Assembly: GCA_007644065.1 (NCBI GenBank) | Contig: VJWN01000012.1 | Span: 981,758-1,045,757 of the forward strand | Direction: 5' to 3' | Origin: Margaritispora aquatica | Lineage: Eukaryota > Ascomycota > Leotiomycetes > Helotiales > Discinellaceae | Length of the DNA stretch: 64,000 nucleotides | Shown here: in pieces, positions 34,998-43,838 of the stretch | Layout: each line of letters begins with the position of its first letter | Numbering within the stretch: position 1 is the first letter of the stretch | The notes under the pieces: model-generated | What the model saw: the letters and a program-made list of their open reading frames with translations, nothing else | Told to the model about the DNA's origin: nothing | Database searches by the model: none | Made by a program: the position numbers and the translations under genes

Positions 34998-35136
34998 TTC
35001 TATCTAGTTTAATCCCTAGATGATTCCTCCGGGAATCCTCATTGATTATACTGATTTTTGAAAATCGATCGCGGGCCGCCTGGCTTGCCAGTGTTCGTGA
35101 TCACTGTGGCGTTGGTATTTCACTGCTTCCTTCTGC

Positions 35137-35589
35137 TGCGATCCCGTGTGTTTTACTTTTCATTGCTATTGGCCTTGTGCTGGATGTGAAGAAGAGATTG
35201 TCGGTACTTCAATGGAGACTTGGGCTTGAGTCTTGGTTGGCTTTGCTACGAAATTGAAACTGAAATTGAAAGTGACTTACGTAGCTGGTTGGGAGTTAGA
35301 GTCTCTGTACTTTGCTGCAAGGCCTAGAAATGTGACGCCTAGGTATTTAGTATCTTTAAGGCTTTCATTATTGAATTGCTATGGGATAAATCATACTTCA
35401 GCAACTCAAAGTCAGCAGGGAGGGAAGAGCCTTCCCGAGGCGTACTTCTGCAAACCAAACCTCCATAGAGAATCTCAAGACGCAATCCGATATCTTGACC
35501 GACGAGTTGCTGAACCGGAAGAACAGGAGGTCTCAACGTTTTTGAGGCCAGAAATTCTTCTTCTTCCGTTTCAGCTTCAAAGACCATAG
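35137..35589. other. Intergenic downstream of U2 copy 3, with coding-like fragments
   Basis: About 450 bp. A plus-strand stretch near 35430-35550 reads SANQTSIENLKTQSDILTDE, continuing LLNRKNRR, before a stop. It may belong to the open frame at 35590-36066 through unseen introns, or be debris. Confidence 0.3.
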
Positions 35590-36066
35590 ATGTGCCAAAG
35601 ACTCCAGAACATGTCGTCGTCGAAAACAACAACTGCAGATCGCCGTTCCGAAGAATATATTCGGTTTTATCGGCATTTCGAAGTACTACATGGTACAGCG
35701 CGCGCAGAGCAGGAATTGCGCATAATTCAGGAAAGGCTTAGGAATCTGTATGCAAAAGTGGACGATCTTGGAATTTCAGCTATTCTGATGGCTACAAGCA
35801 GAGGAAGAGGACATAGAAGTCCCACATCCACATACAAAACAGAAACAGCAACAGCATATAAGCAGATCACCAATCGCGATTCCATCGCATCGCATCGCGT
35901 CAATTCATTACGAAGCTCACACGAAAAAAAAATCCAAGTTGCCAAGCGCAAATCCAACCCCCTCCATGCGACCGCCAAAATCCTCGATAATTACGAAGAA
36001 TACTGTCGCCCCACACACCACCCACCACCACACGCACAAAATCACCCCAACAGCAGAAAGCAATGA
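35590..36066 (+). CDS. Hypothetical helical protein, doubtful
   Basis: An open frame of 158 codons; a better start may be the inner ATG at 35611 (MSSSKTTTADRRSEEYIRF). The first half is strongly helical with heptad-like spacing (TARAEQELRIIQERLRNLYA, KVDDLGISAILMA). The second half is basic and low in complexity (RSSHEKKIQVAKRK, HHPPPHAQNHP) and looks like noncoding read-through. No family is recognised. It may be the last exon of a coiled-coil protein or a decaying gene. Confidence 0.3.
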   Translation: MCQRLQNMSSSKTTTADRRSEEYIRFYRHFEVLHGTARAEQELRIIQERLRNLYAKVDDLGISAILMATSRGRGHRSPTSTYKTETATAYKQITNRDSIASHRVNSLRSSHEKKIQVAKRKSNPLHATAKILDNYEEYCRPTHHPPPHAQNHPNSRKQ

Positions 36067-36883
36067 TATGATGTCAAGCCCCAGCCTTCCAAGAGCCTCC
36101 AAGCTGCTAACATAAGCGTTCGAGAAACGGTCCCAAGGAGTCTGAAGGCATTCATATACGCATGTGGCGCCCTTCTGGATTCTCTTGGTCTTGGGTATTA
36201 GTTGGATTTTAGGGCTCGGTAGTTGATGCGCCAGTTGCGACGGATCGCCTTTGGCGCTCTTGGAGGGCGGTGGCAGATTTGTTTTTGGTGGTGGGATGTG
36301 ATGGAGAGGGTACGTAGTTTAGGTTTGTGTTGTGGAGAAGGTTCGGATGTGTATGGAGGTGGGAGATTGCAAGGAAGTAGGTTTTGAAATGAAATGAGAA
36401 AAACATTCAGTTAATTAAAGTTCTTTGGGGGTGATTGAAGCTACCTTCTCGATATTTTTCTGTCAGCCAGGTATTCATGGAAACAGTGTTGAATGAAATC
36501 ACGGTCAGAAAATGGTTGAAGTTTGTAGGTCATCGCTTGCATTGCAGTTATCATAAAGTCATCAAGGGCCGCGTCCGTAGACTTCACGGCCAAAATCAAA
36601 ACGCAATCCCCCCATCTTCCATTATAGTACAAAGAAGAAGTCTAGCCGCGATATCCATGTATCCGATCCTTGGAAAGTATCCCAAGTGACAGCTGTCGGA
36701 CCCTCTTGTCTGTAGCCAAGCATGGCCACGTCAAAAGCCGAGACCTCCGATTGATATCTGCCGTGCTATGGTAGAATCCGAATACGAGGATTATTGATCA
36801 TTATTATCGTACGAAAGGTGTGTGCGGGCCTTCGTTAGAGTATGTTCATGTCGGTATTATAGGTGTGAGGTGGTGGAGTATGT
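36067..36883. other. Intergenic, nothing recognised
   Basis: About 800 bp between the doubtful helical frame and PMP3. Short overlapping frames on both strands only. Confidence 0.45.
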
Positions 36884-37190
36884 CTAGTATTTCAGGATGA
36901 TGTATCTGGGAAGTGTTAGCAAACTGCTCAAATTCTATAGCTACGATCGGGAGACCGAGCTATCCGGAGGAGAAAAACATACAGAGCGTAGACGATTCCG
37001 GGAATATAACCAAGGATGGTTAACAGGATACAGATCAGGAAATCAGCACCACATCCTCGCTCAAGGAATACACCAAGAGGTGGTAGGATGATGGCGAAGA
37101 AGATCTTGCAGATATCACTGCTGAAGTCAGCACATGTCTTTGATATTAGCTTTGTAGTAACAGTTCAACATACCTTGCGGTGAAAGGCAT
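36884..37190 (-). CDS. PMP3: PMP3/UPF0057 plasma membrane proteolipid
   Basis: Three small exons, 37190-37174, 37117-36983 and 36905-36884 (last exon 22 nt), give 57 residues. The spliced protein starts MPFTASDICKIFFAIILPPLG and has the family pattern: a first membrane helix ending LPPLGVFLERGC, a short loop GADF, and a second helix LICILLTILGYIPGIVYALYIILKY. The length of 57 is typical. PMP3-type proteolipids modulate plasma membrane potential and salt tolerance. All exon joins are exact in frame; branch sites TGCTGAC and TTGCTAAC precede the acceptors. It is too fragmented to appear as a simple open frame. Confidence 0.95.
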
Positions 37191-38886
37191 CTTGATGGAG
37201 TGTTTGAGAGAACTGATAGGTTGTTAAGTTCAGGTAGTTGTAGAAGAATGTTTTGTAGTATGGTATGAAAAAAAAGGAAGATTCTGGAGTGGAAGCGGTT
37301 CTTAAATTATTCACCAGCAGCTCAAGCAACAATGACGTGTGCACACAAAGCCATCAGCAGTTCATGATCCACCCCCAGGGCAGGCCACTAGAATGGCTCG
37401 AAACGCAGTTTGCTCGGCCTTCATGGATCAAGAAAAGCTTGGTGCTTGGAACATGAGCTACTCGGTACCCTGGAAGACGGTAGACATGCACTGTGAATCT
37501 TGGAGAACCTCGAGAGTGCTCTCAAATGCCTGGAAATAGATGCTCGCTCCTCAATGCCAATCATACCCAGCGTGGTGTGCCGCGAGTCCTTCTTGGCTTC
37601 GGAAAACGTTCCGTGGAAGTTCGGCTGCTAACAAACATTTTGATCTTTGTCCAGCGTTGTAGAGCGTGTACAAAGGTATTCAAAGACTCACTCATTCCAA
37701 GAGAAACCACAGCTGGCACCACTTGATGGCAGATTCTACGTTCTTTTAGAATCTTTAGAGTCTTTAGAATCATGAGGGTATCAGATGTTCGTTTCACCAA
37801 CAGAACAAACCAATTGTCCTTCGATATTTCCGACCACGAGGCCCATCACGCATCACGCATCACGCACAAGCCAGAAAACAACGTCATTGCCGATGGACCA
37901 TTCGAAAAGGCAGATCTTCGATCTTGCAACCTGATTGGTGCCCAGACAATGGACACCATGCGAGCTCGTATTTCGCACGTGTGTGGCACATGTGTGGCAC
38001 ATGTGTGGCTGAGCAAGCATTCGTAACCGTACCGAGCTTGGAGGCAAGTTTTGACGACGACACGATCTGTGCCAACGTCATGGTTTTTGTGATTCTTACA
38101 GTACTGGTACAGGAGGGACTTTCTCTTCGAGTTTCGCGTCGTCGCTTACCTCATCGAGTACTGGCCACGTGCTAGTCTAGCGAAAGTGTTACGAACGATG
38201 CGTCTCCACCACTTGAACAAGATTATTCATCTTCATCTTCGACTTCACGTGCAAGACTAAGTGAACTAAACCAAGCTCAGGAATAGTTTCCAAGCAATGC
38301 CAGGGCTTGGTGAAAAGCAATTGGAGCAAAGAGATCCAGGTACAATGACCATATGTTGAGTGAGATCTTCCATTAGTGCGAAGTAGTACTTGCATACTGC
38401 CTTGGAAGCTTTTGGTCGAAGATCACTTATCGATAGATATTGAAAGTTGAGGGCTGCAATTTCAGCAGCCGCTTCTCTTGCTTTTGGATTCCAATTACAG
38501 GATGAGAAGCAGTTTTACTGAGAAGATTAAACTTAGTATCATATTCAAGGATAAAGGCCATCGTTGAGGATGAATGCCAATGTCTTTTCAGGGACGTGGA
38601 TTGTCTAGGTCTCAAGAGCACATTTCACTGGGTCATTAGGACACCGAAACATCTATTTTTCAATGAGATATGGTATGGTACTGATTCTGGTTTAGTATCA
38701 ATGGTATTCTAGGTACTTCCCCGCAACAAGCTTTGCTTCCAACGCGACTAGATCCATTCAAACAACCCTGACGCTACACATCAACCAAGTCCTGAATTCC
38801 AATCAAAAACTGTAAACTCATCTCTATATGGATCAGGCGCGCCTCAAGCCTTTTAAGATGATTCTGTTTCTGGAGCCTGGCCTTTG
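37191..38886. other. Intergenic, about 1.7 kb, with short tandem repeats
   Basis: Contains a CATCACG tandem (about 37844-37866), an 11-nt GTGTGGCACAT tandem (about 37979-38010) and an imperfect CTTTAGA-containing tandem (about 37740-37770). No gene is supported. The start of the region should hold the PMP3 promoter. Confidence 0.5.
37979..38010. repeat. 11-bp tandem repeat (GTGTGGCACAT), nearly three units
   Basis: GTGTGGCACAT repeats twice plus a partial third unit. Each unit boundary contains the palindrome CACATGTG, so the tract could form small hairpins or bind a bHLH-type factor. No downstream gene is obvious. Confidence 0.7.
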
Positions 38887-40010
38887 TTAGAAGTGTATCA
38901 GTCGACCCAAAAACCTTCTTTGCTTGTTGGAATGTGCTGCACAACTAATAAAAGGACCATCAAAGTCAGCGGCCATATCATGAAGGGTGTTCAATATAGT
39001 TCGGTGACTAAGGAATTTTTTCGATGCAGAATTTGACTTCGAGCTAAACTTCTCGAATATCAGTGCGAAATCAGCTTTCTGGCCCCCACTTGCATTTGGA
39101 GCAGCGGCAAGAATGCCATCTTTGTCAATTTTCTTATACGTTTTGCCAACTTTAGTTTCACCATCAGTACCCTTAATGTTCTGGTCGATGGTCTTCATCA
39201 CGAAAGGGTGATCAAGTCACGGAACTCAATCGTTTCGCCACACAGGAATTCTCGAAATTTTAAGACTCGCCAGCTCAAAGTCTTTGGCAAGTTTCCAGTG
39301 ATTCTTTAGCCTTCGTGGTTTCGGCGTTTCCGAAGGTTGTGAGTTCTTTGAAAGTCCGCTAGTCTTGGCGAGAGCAGTTCGTGTTGTTTCAACAGACGGT
39401 CCAGTGCAATCAAGCATGAATTAAAATTTGGCTTTTTCACGACGGTCTCCTTCGTAATCGTACTGTGGTCGTTCGAATAGCTGTAGCCGCATCGTTCACC
39501 TTGTTCGTCATTCGATACTAGTCGGGCCCCATCAGAGGTATTGTGATAACTGTCCCAACCTTTGTCTGCCTGAACAACAGGTCACCAGTCGAAAATACTC
39601 TCGGGTCGACAAAGCACATAGTCCACATCTTGCAAATTTAAGGTCAAATACAAAAAGGAGAGTTCGACATACAGTATGTACCACAAACTCGTCAAAGGTA
39701 AAGATAGATGCCGAGTTTGCTATCTTCATAAAGCCTGCTGCTTTACTCTCGGCTTGAAAGCCTGCTTCCTCATCATAGGTGTGTTTTCCAACTGAACTAT
39801 TAACTAGGTCTATTTGCTAATTTAATAAGCAAAGAGCCAATTTTTTTCGGCTTGGGATTCTGAATGATCACTAATTCAAGGTGGTCTCGAAGTTCAAGGA
39901 GACAACATATGCATTACAAGTCCAACTCACTGGGTCCATCCAGGAGCTATACGCCTTGGTGTTATTTTTGGTGCAATTTCGATCTTATAACATGAGTAAA
40001 AGGCCAAAAC
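38887..40010 (-). pseudogene. Decayed protein gene, family not recognised
   Basis: Minus-strand coding-like blocks appear in order. About 40000-39890 reads YSSWMDPVSWTCNAYVVSLN. About 39810-39670, after an acceptor-like TTAG, reads QIDLVNSSVGKHTYDEEAGF, then AAGFMKIANSASIFTFDEFV. About 39630-39535 reads MWTMCFVDPRVFSTGDLLFR, then TKVGTVITIPLMGPD before TAG. About 39530-39425 reads LVSNDEQGERCGYSYSND in another frame. Finally 39417-38887 carries RLKNHWKLAKDFELASLKIS, a frame break, then NIKGTDGETKVGKTYKKIDK and LIFEKFSSKSNSASKKF. The succession of coding-like blocks with stops and shifts suggests a dead gene. A poorly understood intron pattern remains possible. Confidence 0.35.
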
Positions 40011-40134
40011 CTCCCATGGCATAGCAGATTTTGATGCATGGACTCCCTTACCAGTCGTGAGCAATAGAATGATAAGCAGGAAGATGTTCGTAGTTTCAAC
40101 TAAGATCTCGCTCTCATCTTGGAGGTCTTAGGTA

Positions 40135-40410
40135 TTGTTTTCGCGTTTCTTCCATTCCTCGATGATATCGCGCCTGCGCTGGAAATATTTGGTGGAATAT
40201 TTGACCCAGGTCTTGGCAGCAGCACCGATGGAGATATTGGGTATGTTGACGGGTGGTGGATTAAGAAGCGAGCGAAACTACGCCAAGATGGCAGAGGCTA
40301 GAAGGACAATTGCTTCAGATGAACTGTCCAAGATTGGGAAGACATTTGAGAGACTAGGCTTTGAGTTTCAACCCGTTATCAACCGTGGCGGGCGAATTTG
40401 CAAGTTATGA
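40135..40410 (+). CDS. Possible small ORF or gene fragment
   Basis: An open frame of 91 codons whose second half looks coding (RNYAKMAEARRTIASDELSK then IGKTFERLGFEFQPVINRGG), ending RICKL. There is no family match I can name and no clear promoter or splice sites. It could be the last exon of a lost gene. Confidence 0.22.
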   Translation: MFSRFFHSSMISRLRWKYLVEYLTQVLAAAPMEILGMLTGGGLRSERNYAKMAEARRTIASDELSKIGKTFERLGFEFQPVINRGGRICKL

Positions 40411-40568
40411 TGAGTAGGTATTTTATATTTACTAGGCAGCCGCACGATCTATGGGGGCAATCTACACAGATAGATATCCCATTGGTTTTCATTATTCTTT
40501 CTAGCTATAATCTGAGCAGGTCTTGCTTATCGTGACTGCGCTAGCCTCCTGCTTTGTAACTACTAAGC

Positions 40569-41618
40569 TCATGACAACTTCACGACGATCTTCTTAGCTG
40601 AAACGCCTTTCTTCTGTAAATTCAAAGCTTCCTCGATCTTTTCTAGCCCTTTCTCGATAACTACAGCCTCGGGAGCACACACGAACGTTCCTTTAGCGAG
40701 TGCGCTAGGCAAAAACTTACCATAAATGATTTCTCCAACCTCATTATCCTTCATCTTCTCAGTTGTCACAAACTTTGCCTTCACTCCCTCTGGTGCCTTC
40801 TCTGCAGGTCCCATCATTGCCATGGCCACAAATTTGTTGCCCTCACACCTCCTCACAATTTCCAAACAAGCTTCGCCAACCGCTGTGCCATTTCCTGGTG
40901 CAGTGGTAGCACCAATTGCGAGTGCGCCAGCGATTGTCTTGCCTTGAAAATAATTGACAATATCATCAATTATGGTAGGCGAGTTGTAGTCAAAAACCAT
41001 CTTTGCACCTAGTCTCTTGACAAGTTCAAAATTCTTGGGGGAGGACGTGGAGACCACATCGTAACCTGCGGCAGTGGCAAGTTGGACGGCGTTGCAGCCG
41101 ACGCTTGTGCTACCTCCCCATATCAGAATACTCTTTCCCTTAGAGACTGGTGGAGATGCCGGATGTTCCAGAGCAAGGAAATCTTCTTGAAAGAGGCCAC
41201 AGGAAGCTGTCCCGAGTGTGAGAGGCAGGACGACAGCGTTTTCGTACGCAATTGTATCGGGAAGTACGCAGGACATGCTCTGACACAACACAGTATGTTC
41301 CTGGAATCCACCCTCAGCAGAACTATTATGCTGAAATCCCAACGCCTGTCCGACGACTCGATCCCCGACCTTGAACTTGGTGACATCGGGAGCAACTTCG
41401 ACAATCTCACCAGCTACGTCCGAGCCGAGGACGGCAGGCAGTTTGAGCCATGGGAACATCTTGTCTCCTATTGCTTGCACAGCCCAGTCAACGGGATTGA
41501 TGGCAACTGCATGGTTGCGTATGACGATTTGCCCTTCTGATGGAGAGGTGTAGGGAGCTTCTCTGATTTCGAGAGCTGTACCGTATGCTGTGAGGTATGC
41601 GGCGTTGTTTTTGAACAT
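40569..41618 (-). CDS. MDR-family NAD(P)H-dependent oxidoreductase (quinone oxidoreductase / enoyl reductase-like)
   Basis: Intronless. I chose the inner ATG at 41618 (MFKNNAAYLTAYGTALEIRE), giving 349 residues; an upstream in-frame ATG at 41705 would add 29 poorly conserved residues. The GroES-like N-terminal fold has HAVAINPVDWAVQ, LPAVLGSDVAGEIVEVAPDV and FKVGDRVVGQA. The cofactor fold has ILIWGGSTSVGCNAVQLATA with GYDVVSTSSPKNFELVKRLG. The zinc ligands of alcohol dehydrogenases are absent, so it belongs to the zinc-free branch, which includes quinone reductases and the trans-acting enoyl reductases of polyketide pathways. No polyketide synthase is in the window, so a stand-alone detoxifying role is more likely. 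Confidence 0.9.
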   Translation of the reverse strand: MFKNNAAYLTAYGTALEIREAPYTSPSEGQIVIRNHAVAINPVDWAVQAIGDKMFPWLKLPAVLGSDVAGEIVEVAPDVTKFKVGDRVVGQALGFQHNSSAEGGFQEHTVLCQSMSCVLPDTIAYENAVVLPLTLGTASCGLFQEDFLALEHPASPPVSKGKSILIWGGSTSVGCNAVQLATAAGYDVVSTSSPKNFELVKRLGAKMVFDYNSPTIIDDIVNYFQGKTIAGALAIGATTAPGNGTAVGEACLEIVRRCEGNKFVAMAMMGPAEKAPEGVKAKFVTTEKMKDNEVGEIIYGKFLPSALAKGTFVCAPEAVVIEKGLEKIEEALNLQKKGVSAKKIVVKLS

Positions 41619-42521
41619 GATTTTAGGCGTTTGATATTGATGTCTCGGGAAGTTGAGGTTGTGTCTCAGGGAATGACTGAGTTTTTGATCGCTTCTGGGG
41701 GCCACAACAGGACTTTTATGTTGATGATATGGTAGTAACGGAGTTAGGTATCGGTATTAGCTTATGATCATGACTTCATGAACTCATGTTCATCATGTAT
41801 TCCGGGCTGCAAGATTGTTGGTATACGAAGTGAGGTTAGCTTGGAGTTGTGAATACGAAAGGAGGTTAGTACGAAATGCAAGGAATCTTAATTGGGTATT
41901 ACTTCGCTAAGCTTTCATTGTGCAACAGCTGGCATAGCACTTTTGGCTAAGGAGATCGGCCAAACCTCCAGCCGAATTTGTTACAGATCTACGAGCCCCA
42001 GTACCGAGTTGGCTATATTCAATGTATCATTAACAGACCCGAAAGTTTTGCTACCTGCTGTTCAAGATCCATAGAAGTAGGGGTTGTTGACTCCTTTTGA
42101 AAATTGAACCTCTAGGACTGTTCGCTGACACAATTCATAGATAGCCATTTTTATTGAGACCGTATGTACCTTAGACAGAGGGTCGACCTTATTTCGTGTG
42201 ACAATTTATCCAGGTGGTAATTACAGTGTCTTGTGCCCTCTCTAAATACCCCCATATAGGTTCTAGAGGCGAAATACATGCTCCAGAGGCGTCGTTCCTT
42301 CCATGATAATAGTTTCGTGACTACCTAGACCATCTAAGGGCCACGACTAACCTTGGGATATGATTTCCCTCCAGGCCCTTCTCTCTGAGTTCTTCCAAAT
42401 CCAACATTATCCAGCATCTTCAATTCCACCAGGCCTTGAACTTGCACCGCATAACCAAGATAACAACACGAGCCCGCTGAAGCTGCACACAAAAGACACA
42501 AGAATTCACTCAAAGCACAAG
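41619..42521. other. Intergenic, divergent promoter region
   Basis: About 900 bp between the MDR gene (minus) and the NUDIX-like gene (plus). No further gene is supported. An open frame runs in from 42360 ahead of the chosen NUDIX start but is less conserved in character. Confidence 0.5.
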
Positions 42522-43522
42522 ATGTCACCTATCGCCTTCCAACTGGGCGAAAAGAAAGATGACCATTCCTACATAGTCGACTCATATGTCACTGTTATTG
42601 TCCTAGACCACCTGAATCAAACTGCCATGTTCATTGACGAAGCCGGTAACTATGAGTTCCCTGGCGGCCGTCTTGAAATCGGAGAAGACTTCTCGGATGC
42701 CGGAGAACGTGTGATTTATGAATGGATTGGCCATGTCAGTCTCCATCTCTTATCTTCCCCTTCATTCTCGCCACACATGTTGACATATTTAAACGATATG
42801 CTCGAGGAATACAGCTCTATTTTTGGTCCTACCTACACAGGTCACCCAAAAGTGATACGTAAGACATAGCTGACTAGACTTAGGAGCGTGAAATTAAGAG
42901 TTCATGTCTCGCAACTTGCGAGTGGTTTATGGATGATCTTCAACCCCATACCCATTGCTATTGTCATCGGAATACCTACTGCTACCTCGTAACGATGGCC
43001 GAGGATAATGTCGGCACAAATATCCTAGACGAAAATACGAGTAATAACGATTTTTTCGAGGGTGAGAAGAGTCAAGGACGACGAATCGAATGGCTGAGCT
43101 TGGAAGATGCCATTGAAAAGATTAAAGGCTCCGTCCCAACTTCGGAATATGGTAGATGTAATAAGGAGATGAGTTCTAGATTCCTCGAGATATATCAAAT
43201 TAAAAAGACGAATCAAGAAATGGTAGCGATTGCAAAGACAGAGAGAGAGGTTTGGAAGGCAGAGGATGAGGCTATGGCTATAGCGGGGATGGCGGTGGCT
43301 GCAGATGCAGAGGCATCCATTACAACCTTACGGGCATCTAGAAAAGGACTAGAGGCAACCCTTGAAGAGTCAAAGGCAATCATTGCACAGTCGAGGGCAA
43401 CCCGCGAACAGCCAAATGCAACCATTGAACAGTCGGAGGCAATTGATGAAGAGGCAACGGCAAACTCTACAAAGGTAGAGGCATCCACCGAAAATGCAAA
43501 GGCAGACGCTGTTAATCCATAG
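42522..43522 (+). CDS. NUDIX hydrolase-like protein with altered NUDIX box and Ala/Glu-rich tail
   Basis: Two exons, 42522-42734 and 42899-43522, joined across a 164-nt intron (GTCAGT donor, branch GCTGAC, acceptor AAG), give 278 residues. Exon 1 has the fold start SYIVDSYVTVIVLDHLNQ and the box GGRLEIGEDFSDAGERVIYEWIG. Against G-x5-E-x7-REUxEExGU, the first Glu after Arg is Val and the second of the EE pair is Trp, so metal binding is probably weakened. Exon 2 adds strands (HCYCHRNTYCYLVTMAEDN) and the typical EWLSLEDAIEKI block. A helical tail rich in Ala and Glu follows to the TAG at 43520. The frame stays open for 44 codons after it. Catalysis is doubtful. Confidence 0.72.
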
Positions 43523-43838
43523 GCTGCAGAGGGAGCGAAGGTGAAGTATAGAATCTTTGGTTTGGCTGAGGGAATTGTTACTGCTGGGGGAAAGGCACCG
43601 GGAATGGAGAACTCTTTGAGTTCGTCTTCTGGGGGTAGGGTACCACATAATAGATGAGGTTTGCTCATCTTACTTAAGGAACCCTGTAACAGACAATCGA
43701 CAATAGTGATATGATCGGAGTAGGTAATAGGTAAACCACAAATATCATACAATCAGAATATTACATGCCATTGCTTCATACCGTATAATCACGCTCCCAT
43801 ACCAGAACACCAGAGCCAAGCCAAGCCTGGACGATAAG

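Larger units (their letters stand above)
34827..35136 (+). ncRNA. U2 snRNA, copy 3, split by two spliceosomal-type introns
   Basis: Three exons (34827-34834, 34885-34917, 34998 to about 35136) join to an RNA collinear with copies 1 and 2; the span from 5' end to the stem-loop IV region is 174 nt against 176 in copy 1. Exon 1 is AGCTCTCT, identical to the 5' end of the other copies. Exon 2 holds stem-loop I and GTAGTA (34909-34914). Exon 3 has stem IIa as ATCTAG/CTAGAT (35002-35007 with 35016-35021), which differs from the TTTCAG/CTGAAA of the other copies by three compensated pairs. It also has stem IIb with a UNCG-type loop (TCCG) and the Sm site ATTTTTG (35054-35060). Stem-loop IV (TTGG-TATTTCACTGC-TTCC) pairs more weakly than in copies 1 and 2. 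The compensated changes suggest selection on a functional RNA. Confidence 0.88.

Noticed and set aside
34827..35136. U2 copy 3 as a dead copy disrupted by random insertions
   Set aside because: Both insertions have splice-site borders and branch motifs, and stem IIa shows compensated pairs; random decay would not give these.
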